A stretch of 64,000 nucleotides of DNA. It comes from Roseovarius mucosus DSM 17069 (lineage in GTDB: Bacteria; Pseudomonadota; Alphaproteobacteria; Rhodobacterales; Rhodobacteraceae). The stretch covers positions 124,001-188,000 of the forward strand of contig NZ_KN293991.1 of the NCBI RefSeq assembly GCF_000768555.3. The letters are read 5' to 3'. The position numbers and the translations under genes are program-made. How positions within the stretch are numbered: the stretch's first letter is position 1; every line of letters starts with the position of its first letter. A model generated the notes under the pieces. The model had not been told where the DNA came from. It ran no database searches and saw only the letters and a program-made list of their open reading frames with translations. Below, one piece after another: positions 57,874 to 64,000 of the stretch.

Positions 57874-59023
57874 GGATTGGCAACAGGGTGGCTTTGGCCT
57901 CTATCTCCATTGGCCGTTTTGCGAGGCCAAATGTCCTTATTGCGATTTCAACAGCCATGTCGCGCGGCAGATCGATCAAGATCGCTGGTGCGCGGCCTAT
58001 CTGAGCGAAATTGACCGTTACGCGGCGCTGGCGCCCGATCGGGTGCTGAACACAATATTTTTCGGCGGGGGCACGCCGAGCCTGATGGCACCCGAAACGG
58101 TGGCGGCAATTCTGGACCGTATCAGACAGCATTGGCCCATGGCCAATGATCCGGAAATCACACTCGAGGCGAACCCCGGTTCGGTCGAGGGCGGACGATT
58201 TCGTGCCTTTGCCCAAGCGGGCATTACCCGCGTGTCGATGGGCATTCAGGCGTTGAACGATCGCGATCTTCGACGGTTAGGCCGTATCCACAGCGTTTCA
58301 GAAGCAAGGCAAGCCTTTGATATAGCGAGAGAAAACTTTACGCGTGTCTCTTTCGACCTGATCTATGCCCGTCAGGATCAATCCCTCTCGGATTGGGCAT
58401 CCGAACTGCGTGACGCGCTTTCGATGGCGGCCGATCACCTGTCTCTCTATCAGCTCACCATCGAATCCGGCACCGCCTTTGGCGATCGCTACGCGGCGGG
58501 CCGACTGCGCGGCTTGCCAGAGGACGATACCGCCGCCGAAATGTATGAGGTAACGCAAGACATCTGCGAGGCCGCGGGCCTGCCCGCCTATGAGGTATCG
58601 AACCACGCGCGCCCCGGGGCGGAATCACGGCACAACCTGATCTATTGGCGCTACGGCGATTATATCGGCATCGGGCCCGGTGCGCATGGCCGACTCACCC
58701 GCGACGGTCGTAAATACGCGACCGAGGCGCTTCGCGCTCCGGGCAAATGGCTGGGCAGTGTTGAACATCGCCAAGCAAGCGAAACATGGGATATTCTATC
58801 CGGTCCGGATCAGGCTGTGGAATACCTGCTCATGGGTCTGCGGATCACGGATGGAATTGATCCGGCACGGGTTGCGTCGCTTGGGGGAAAGCCGCTGGAC
58901 GAAGGCGCCATCAAGCACCTCAAGTCCATTGGCATGATCGAAACGCACGGTCACCGCTTGCGCGCAACCCGCGCGGGGCGCGCGGTGCTCAACGCGGTGA
59001 TTCGTGATCTCTTGCCGGATTAA
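57866..59023 (+). CDS. hemW: HemW-type radical SAM haem chaperone
   Basis: This 385-residue protein has the radical SAM cluster site CEAKCPYC (Cys19, 23, 26), FFGGGTPSL, and the HemN C-terminal domain. HemW-branch proteins bind haem and deliver it to respiratory enzymes, rather than acting as coproporphyrinogen dehydrogenase. The start is a TTG within the end of rdgB; it gives the standard [19 protein letters not shown] beginning, and no ATG lies nearby. It ends in a 4-base convergent overlap with parB. Confidence 0.93.
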   Translation: MAEDWQQGGFGLYLHWPFCEAKCPYCDFNSHVARQIDQDRWCAAYLSEIDRYAALAPDRVLNTIFFGGGTPSLMAPETVAAILDRIRQHWPMANDPEITLEANPGSVEGGRFRAFAQAGITRVSMGIQALNDRDLRRLGRIHSVSEARQAFDIARENFTRVSFDLIYARQDQSLSDWASELRDALSMAADHLSLYQLTIESGTAFGDRYAAGRLRGLPEDDTAAEMYEVTQDICEAAGLPAYEVSNHARPGAESRHNLIYWRYGDYIGIGPGAHGRLTRDGRKYATEALRAPGKWLGSVEHRQASETWDILSGPDQAVEYLLMGLRITDGIDPARVASLGGKPLDEGAIKHLKSIGMIETHGHRLRATRAGRAVLNAVIRDLLPD

Positions 59024-59925
59024 ATACTGAGCATACCAATCAGGCGATCCAATTGGTCGAGTGACGCATAATGTATGGTGATCCGGCCATTCTCTTGCCC
59101 CGGAACATGCTCAATCTCGACCTTCATCGTAAGGCTGGCCGACAAATCATCCTCGAGCGCCCGCGTGTCGGCATCCTTGAGAACTTCCTTACGCGGCTTG
59201 GCTGAGCGTCCGGTTTCCATGAAAATGTTACCGATTCCGGTCTTGACCATCTTTTCGGTGTCACGCACGGACAGGGACTTTTGAATCACTTGCCGGGCCG
59301 CGGCAGCCGGGTCGTCCAGCGTGATCAGCGCACGCGCATGGCCCGAAGACAGCTTGCCCTCGCGCACATACCCCAAGACCTCGTCGGGAAGCGACAAAAG
59401 CCGCACCGAATTGGCGATGTGACTCCGGCTCTTGCCAAGCGCCTCAGCCAGACGTTCCTGCGTATGGCCAAATTTCTGCATCAGCTGCTGATAGCCAAAG
59501 GCCTCTTCCACCGGATTGAGATCGGCGCGCTGAATATTCTCGATGATCGCAACCTCGAGAACCTCGGTATCGTTAAAATCACGCACCAGAACAGGGATCT
59601 GATGCAGCTTGGCCATTTGCGCCGCCCGCCAGCGGCGTTCCCCGGCGACGATTTCATATTCTCCTTCCCGATCCGCGATGGGACGCACGATCAGTGGCTG
59701 CAAAACGCCCTTTTCCGCAATCGAGCGCGCCAGATCTTCGAGCAGCACGCTGTCGAAATCGCGTCGCGGCTGGTTTGGATTGGGCCGGACTTTTTCCACC
59801 GGCACCAACAGATCTGGGCGCCGTGGCGTATCGGCAGGGCGCTCCGGACCCTCTGTCGTGACATCCGCCATCAACGCTGACAGCCCACGGCCCAGACCAC
59901 GCGGTTGAGATTTTTTGCCGGTCAT
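59020..59925 (-). CDS. parB: Chromosome partitioning protein ParB
   Basis: This 301-residue CTPase clamp loads at parS sites and spreads along DNA for origin segregation. It has RGLGRGLSALM near the N-terminus, the CTP-binding box GERRWRAAQMA, a helix-turn-helix region (GHTQERLAEALGKSRSHIAN) and a C-terminal dimerisation segment. The ATG at 59925 is typical; an upstream in-frame extension reaches towards parA. Two parS sites lie in the window. Confidence 0.96.
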   Translation of the reverse strand: MTGKKSQPRGLGRGLSALMADVTTEGPERPADTPRRPDLLVPVEKVRPNPNQPRRDFDSVLLEDLARSIAEKGVLQPLIVRPIADREGEYEIVAGERRWRAAQMAKLHQIPVLVRDFNDTEVLEVAIIENIQRADLNPVEEAFGYQQLMQKFGHTQERLAEALGKSRSHIANSVRLLSLPDEVLGYVREGKLSSGHARALITLDDPAAAARQVIQKSLSVRDTEKMVKTGIGNIFMETGRSAKPRKEVLKDADTRALEDDLSASLTMKVEIEHVPGQENGRITIHYASLDQLDRLIGMLSI

Positions 59926-59941
59926 AGCCGATTCCCTTTGA

Positions 59942-60751
59942 TCAGGCGGCGATTCGCGCCGTGTTTTCAATCAGTTCCTGTGCCAGATCGCGGTAAGCCT
60001 GCGCCCCCTTGGACAGCGGATCGTAACGTAGCACAGACATCGCATAAGACGGCGCTTCGCTTACGCGCACGTTACGCGGGATCCTGGTACGGAACACCAG
60101 CTCGCCCAGGTTGTCGCGTGCGTCCTGCTCAACCTGCGTGGAGAGATTGTTGCGCGAGTCGAACATTGTCAACACGACCCCCTCAATCCGCAACGCCGGA
60201 TTCGCGGTCTGCCGGATTTCGCGTATGGTCAGCAAGAGCTGCGACAGGCCCTCAAGGGCAAAAAACTCGCTCTGTAGCGGCACCAGAACAGAATGCGCCG
60301 CAACCATCGCATTCACCGTCAAAAGATTGAGCGACGGAGGGCAATCGATCAGCACGTAATCAAACGCATACGCATCCATCGCAGGCTGCCGAAGGGCATC
60401 ATGCAGCAGAAAGCTGCGTTTTTCGTTCGAAATGAGCTCAATATCCGCAGAGGAAAGATCGACCGTGGACGGAATGATCGAGAGCCCATCCTGCATGGTA
60501 GGCTGGATAACCTCGCCCAGAGGCGCCTCTTCCAGCAACAGGTCGTACACCGTGACGCGCCGCGCGGCGACCTCAAGCCCAAGCCCGGTCGAGGCATTAC
60601 CCTGCGGATCAAGATCAACGATCAGCACGCGCGCGCCCGTTTCTGCGAGCGCCGCCGCCAGATTTATGGTCGTCGTCGTCTTTCCCACCCCGCCTTTTTG
60701 GTTGGCAATCGCGATGATTTTCGGTCCTTCGGGGCGCGTCGGATCAGGCAC
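59942..60751 (-). CDS. parA: Chromosome partitioning ATPase ParA
   Basis: This 269-residue protein has the deviant Walker A motif KGGVGKTTTTINLAAALA, the DLDPQGNASTGLG segment and the switch region LIDCPPSLNLLT. It forms the DNA-bound gradient that pulls ParB-parS complexes apart. The GTG at 60751 is preceded by AGGAG, fits the family and overlaps rsmG by eight bases; the longer in-frame extension lies inside rsmG and is rejected. Confidence 0.96.
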   Translation of the reverse strand: MPDPTRPEGPKIIAIANQKGGVGKTTTTINLAAALAETGARVLIVDLDPQGNASTGLGLEVAARRVTVYDLLLEEAPLGEVIQPTMQDGLSIIPSTVDLSSADIELISNEKRSFLLHDALRQPAMDAYAFDYVLIDCPPSLNLLTVNAMVAAHSVLVPLQSEFFALEGLSQLLLTIREIRQTANPALRIEGVVLTMFDSRNNLSTQVEQDARDNLGELVFRTRIPRNVRVSEAPSYAMSVLRYDPLSKGAQAYRDLAQELIENTARIAA

Positions 60752-61349
60752 GGGACACTCCTGTAATGGCGAAAATGACGGGACCGTCTTCTGTGGCACT
60801 TTTAACAAGTCGATGGTTGAAACACCACGTTCTTTCGGCAGTGGTCAGCTCATTTTCCCAGCTTACACCTTTGGGAAAGAGCGCAACACCGTCCGGCGCC
60901 AAATGCCGCTCAGCAAAAGCCAACAGCCCGTTCAGGTCGGTCAACGCGCGCGCCGAGAGCACATTTGCATGTTGCGGCTCTGTTTTCTCGATCCGCTCGT
61001 TGAGGACCGTGGCATTGAGGCCTGCTTCACGGATGACAACCCGCAGAAACGCCGCCTTTCGAGCGTCCGATTCGATCAGGGTTACCCGTCGCGGCGACTC
61101 GCGGTCCCGGCCCAGAATCGCAACCACCAAACCTGGAAAGCCTCCCCCCGATCCCATATCGACCCAATGGTCGACGGGATGCGGGGCCATCGCATAAATC
61201 TGCGCCGAGTCGGCAAAGTGCCGGGTCCACATCTCTTCCAGGCTCTTTTTTGAAACCAGGTTGATGCGCGGGTTCCACTTGGTCAGCAAATCCCCGTAGA
61301 TTTCTAGCCGCTCTTGTGTTTCACGTGAAACATCCGGCAAGCCGGTCAC
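60744..61349 (-). CDS. rsmG: 16S rRNA m7G527 methyltransferase
   Basis: This 201-residue SAM enzyme methylates G527 of 16S rRNA. Motif I is [17 protein letters not shown] and the substrate region is [16 protein letters not shown]. The start is a GTG overlapping the mnmG stop by four bases (GTGA). A perfect parS lies within its first codons, so the protein contains DVSRET as its translation. Confidence 0.95.
   Translation of the reverse strand: MTGLPDVSRETQERLEIYGDLLTKWNPRINLVSKKSLEEMWTRHFADSAQIYAMAPHPVDHWVDMGSGGGFPGLVVAILGRDRESPRRVTLIESDARKAAFLRVVIREAGLNATVLNERIEKTEPQHANVLSARALTDLNGLLAFAERHLAPDGVALFPKGVSWENELTTAERTWCFNHRLVKSATEDGPVIFAITGVSRA
61317..61332. promoter_or_regulatory. parS: parS centromere-like site 1, inside rsmG
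   Basis: A perfect 16-base parS palindrome (TGTTTCACGTGAAACA) lies inside the rsmG coding sequence near its start. ParB loads here. It is about 1.4 kb from parB and 0.6 kb from parA. Confidence 0.95.
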
Positions 61350-63217
61350 GCGATCTTCTCCCGTGCGGCCTGACGCAACTTGGAAAGAATCAAGCTCAGC
61401 GCTGCCGGCGTCATCCCTTCGATCCGAGCCGCCTGGGCGAGGTTCTCCGGACGCACCCGCTCCAGCTTCCCCTTGAGTTCGTTGGACAGCCCCTCGATCC
61501 GCCGATAGGAAAATCCTTCGGGAATGGAATGCGCCTCATCCCGTTTCATCATCGCCACATCCCGGGCCTGCCGGTCGATATAGCTGACATAAAGAGCGTC
61601 GCGTGCAAGCTGTTCCTGACACTCGGGATCAATCACGCCATATTGTGGATCAAGCCGCAGGAGATCGGCAAAAGAGACATCAGGAAAAGACAGAACCTGA
61701 AAGGCGCTGCGCCGCGCACCGTCCTGATTGACCCTGAGACCGCTTTCAGCCAATTGACGCGGCGTGTAACTCGCCGCCTCCAGCAGCTCTCTACCTTGCA
61801 CCAACCGCTCCATCTTGTCATCAAATACGGCGCGGCGCGCGGCACCCACACAGCAGAGCTCAATACCCAGAGGCGTAAGCCGCTGATCGGCGTTATCCGC
61901 ACGCAGCGACAGACGGAACTCCGCGCGTGACGTGAACATCCGATAGGGCTCGCTGACGCCACGGGTGGTCAAATCATCAATCATCACCCCAATATAGCTG
62001 TCTGTTCGACTAAAATGTACCGGATCGCGCCCTTTCGCCTCCAGCGTCGCATTCAGACCTGCAACCAGTCCTTGCGCCGCAGCTTCCTCATATCCTGTGG
62101 TGCCATTGATCTGCCCCGCAAGGAAAAGCCCGGGGACGGATTTAACCGCCAGGCGGCTATCAAGCGCGCGCGGATCCACATAGTCATATTCAATCGCATA
62201 CCCTGGCTGCAGAATCTCAACTTGCTCGAGGCCCAGAATAGAGCGAACGTAGGCCTTTTGCACCGATGCAGGTAGGGATGTTGAAATTCCGTTCGGGTAA
62301 ATCACTTGATCAGAGAGGCTTTCTGGCTCCAAAAACACCTGATGCGATGCTTTATCGGCAAATCGAACGATCTTATCCTCGATTGACGGGCAATAACGCG
62401 GCCCGATCCCGTCGATATGACCGCCATACATCGCAGATCTGCTCAGATTCTCCCTGATAATAGCATGGGTCTGCTCATTCGTATGGGTAATCCCGCAGGA
62501 AATCTGCCGTGCCATGGGGCTTTTCGACAGAAACGAAAATAGGACAGGCTCATCGTCCCCGGGCTGTTCCTCCAAACGCGACCAGTCAATCGTTCTGCCG
62601 TCCAGCCGCGGGGGCGTGCCAGTCTTCAATCGCCCCATCGGAAGGCCAAATCCATCCATGCGCTCCGCCAGACGTATGGCCGGGCGATCTCCCATTCGAC
62701 CACCCGGATAGGATTCGTCGCCAATATGAATCACACCACGCAAAAAAGTACCCGTCGTCAACACCACCGCGGAACCAGCGATCTCACTACCATCCGCCAG
62801 CTGCACGCCGACCACCCGGTCGCCCTGCGTCAGAAAATCTGCGGCCTCCCCCTCAACGATATCCAAGGTTGGGCAGCCCTCCATTTCGCGCAACATCTCG
62901 TCGCGATAAATCTTGCGATCCGCCTGCGCCCTTGGCCCTTGAACTGCGGGACCTTTGCGTCGATTCAAAAGACGAAACTGGATGCCCGCCCGATCCGCAA
63001 CTCGGCCCATGACGCCGTCCAGAGCGTCGATTTCACGAACCAGATGTCCCTTGCCCAGCCCCCCGATTGCCGGGTTGCAGGACATTACGCCAATTCCGCC
63101 ACGGCTCAACGTCACCAGCGCTGTCCGCGCCCCCATCCGTGCCGCCACATGCGCAGCTTCGACACCGGCATGCCCGCCGCCAATCACGATGACGTCAAAA
63201 TGTTTCACGTGAAACAC
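61346..63217 (-). CDS. mnmG: tRNA uridine-34 5-carboxymethylaminomethyl modification enzyme MnmG
   Basis: This 623-residue FAD protein acts with MnmE to install the cmnm5 group at U34 of tRNAs. It has [20 protein letters not shown] at the N-terminus, [18 protein letters not shown] sequence in the middle and a helical C-terminal tRNA-binding domain. Its start codons overlap parS 2: GTG 63217 gives the annotated-style MFHVKHFDV start, but GTG 63208 has better spacing from GAGAGG, so the true start may be three codons shorter. It lies three bases after the mnmE stop. Confidence 0.96.
   Translation of the reverse strand: MFHVKHFDVIVIGGGHAGVEAAHVAARMGARTALVTLSRGGIGVMSCNPAIGGLGKGHLVREIDALDGVMGRVADRAGIQFRLLNRRKGPAVQGPRAQADRKIYRDEMLREMEGCPTLDIVEGEAADFLTQGDRVVGVQLADGSEIAGSAVVLTTGTFLRGVIHIGDESYPGGRMGDRPAIRLAERMDGFGLPMGRLKTGTPPRLDGRTIDWSRLEEQPGDDEPVLFSFLSKSPMARQISCGITHTNEQTHAIIRENLSRSAMYGGHIDGIGPRYCPSIEDKIVRFADKASHQVFLEPESLSDQVIYPNGISTSLPASVQKAYVRSILGLEQVEILQPGYAIEYDYVDPRALDSRLAVKSVPGLFLAGQINGTTGYEEAAAQGLVAGLNATLEAKGRDPVHFSRTDSYIGVMIDDLTTRGVSEPYRMFTSRAEFRLSLRADNADQRLTPLGIELCCVGAARRAVFDDKMERLVQGRELLEAASYTPRQLAESGLRVNQDGARRSAFQVLSFPDVSFADLLRLDPQYGVIDPECQEQLARDALYVSYIDRQARDVAMMKRDEAHSIPEGFSYRRIEGLSNELKGKLERVRPENLAQAARIEGMTPAALSLILSKLRQAAREKIA
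63201..63216. promoter_or_regulatory. parS: parS centromere-like site 2, at the start of mnmG
   Basis: A second perfect copy of the 16-base parS palindrome (TGTTTCACGTGAAACA) lies in the first codons of mnmG, where it would encode FHVKH. It lies 1.9 kb from the first site. Its place limits synonymous change in mnmG and may affect translation initiation. Confidence 0.95.
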
Positions 63218-63220
63218 CTC

Positions 63221-64000
63221 TCATTTACCCAAGCAAAAGCTGGCGAAAATCTCGTCGAGAACCATCTCAACATCTATTCGTCCTACCAGAGAATCAAGAG
63301 CGCGGATAGCTATACGTAACTCCTCCGCTGCCACCTCCGCCACGGATTCCCCACGAGGAAGAATGTCCAGAGCCGCCTGCAAAGCCAACAATCCGCGCTC
63401 CATCGCTTGCCGGTGCCTTGCCCGCGTCGCAATGCCGGCATTGGCCACCCGCGCACTCAATGCCTGCCCAATCCTCTCCACCAGCGCGCCAACACCCAAT
63501 CCGGTCTTGCCTGAAACAGCGTTCCCCGCGTCACCCAGCAAATCCGCCTTGGCCCACACAACGATATCATCCGCTCGCGGCTCCATTTCGGGCTCTTGTC
63601 CAGCCTCTACCAGAAATACCCGTAAATCGGCCGCATCCGCTCGCGCCCGCGCCCGCGCGATGCCAATGGACTCAATCGCATCCGCCGTTTCTCGCAAGCC
63701 CGCGGTATCGAGCAACGTCACCGGCAACCCCGCCAAGTCCATCCGCACCTCTATCACATCGCGCGTGGTCCCAGCATATTCCGAGGTGATCGCCGCCTCC
63801 CGCCCCGCCAAACTATTCAGAAGCGTTGATTTTCCGACATTTGGCGCACCGATGATTGCAACTTCGAATCCGATTCGAATCCGCTCGCTAACCCGGCTAC
63901 CTGCAATTTCCTGCTCCAACGCCGTAGAAACCTGACGCACCAAGCCCGTCACCTCGGGCGAGACGTCAACCGGTACTTCCTCATCCGCAAAATCAATCGT
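63221..64000 (-). CDS. mnmE: tRNA modification GTPase MnmE, C-terminal part
   Basis: The gene runs off the right edge; about 259 C-terminal residues are seen. They include an in-frame [13 protein letters not shown] segment at the edge, the GTPase motifs [20 protein letters not shown] and WAKADL, and the C-terminal FCLGK, whose cysteine is conserved in MnmE. With MnmG it modifies U34 in tRNAs using a potassium-activated GTPase cycle. It is upstream of mnmG in the operon mnmE-mnmG-rsmG-parA-parB. Confidence 0.95.
   Translation of the reverse strand, partial: TIDFADEEVPVDVSPEVTGLVRQVSTALEQEIAGSRVSERIRIGFEVAIIGAPNVGKSTLLNSLAGREAAITSEYAGTTRDVIEVRMDLAGLPVTLLDTAGLRETADAIESIGIARARARADAADLRVFLVEAGQEPEMEPRADDIVVWAKADLLGDAGNAVSGKTGLGVGALVERIGQALSARVANAGIATRARHRQAMERGLLALQAALDILPRGESVAEVAAEELRIAIRALDSLVGRIDVEMVLDEIFASFCLGK

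Overview
This is a GC-rich bacterial chromosome segment. Its gene set and order point to an alphaproteobacterium of the Rhodobacteraceae (Roseobacter group): an L-malyl-CoA/beta-methylmalyl-CoA lyase very close to the Rhodobacter enzyme, a hemD-Mic60-hemY operon, hrcA-grpE, and the run mnmE-mnmG-rsmG-parA-parB-hemW. The assignment rests on recognised protein families and gene order, not on a database search. Coding density is high, no stretch over 300 bases lacks a gene, and many neighbours overlap by 1, 4 or 8 bases. I saw no IS element, prophage, CRISPR array or rRNA operon.

Layout. 0-2.4 kb: amino-acid catabolism (3' part of threonine dehydrogenase, an Lrp regulator divergent from alanine dehydrogenase). 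2.5-6.9 kb: a peptide/nickel-type ABC transporter without a binding protein. 6.9-8.8 kb: a ccdAB toxin-antitoxin pair and an MFS exporter. 8.9-11.3 kb: gyrB behind a promoter that carries a palindrome. 11.4-14.3 kb: an iron/siderophore/cobalamin-type ABC importer. 14.2-18.6 kb: a class IV aminotransferase, a VOC protein and the dgcN-dgcA-dat operon, which together look like a D-amino-acid/D-glutamate catabolic route. 18.9-19.8 kb: malyl-CoA lyase. 19.9-24.2 kb: Smr protein, MltA, Tim44-like protein, FxsA, a lipoprotein hydrolase and tRNA-Thr(CGT).

24.2-27.7 kb (minus strand): hemD, alphaproteobacterial Mic60 and hemY. 27.8-30.5 kb: tsaD-gpsA-YciI-EVE, all translationally coupled. 30.5-37.8 kb: zapE, proline iminopeptidase, ubiG, a MarR regulator, a nitrilase-family amidase, grxC, comF, a degenerate methyltransferase and hemH. 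37.9-40.0 kb: cell-envelope genes (a 62-residue exported protein, two L,D-transpeptidases, a CAP-domain lipoprotein). 40.1-44.6 kb: RNA m5U methyltransferase, a frameshifted CCA-adding enzyme, two Nudix hydrolases and Hsp33. 44.6-46.3 kb: a receiver-PP2C phosphatase facing an Hpt protein. 46.3-54.8 kb: ilvA, a membrane protein, argG, a TPMT-family methyltransferase, exported msrA, a ribokinase-like kinase and mutS.

54.8-59.0 kb: grpE-hrcA divergent from rph-rdgB-hemW. 59.0-64.0 kb: parB, parA, rsmG, mnmG and the 3' part of mnmE, with two perfect parS sites inside coding sequence. This last block normally lies close to the replication origin, so the end of the window is probably origin-proximal, although dnaA and oriC are not seen.

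Points most worth a second look: the complete three-gene D-glutamate route, the palindrome over the gyrB -35 box, a one-base change in a G8 tract that breaks an otherwise essential tRNA gene, and the altered C-terminus of the CcdB-like toxin.
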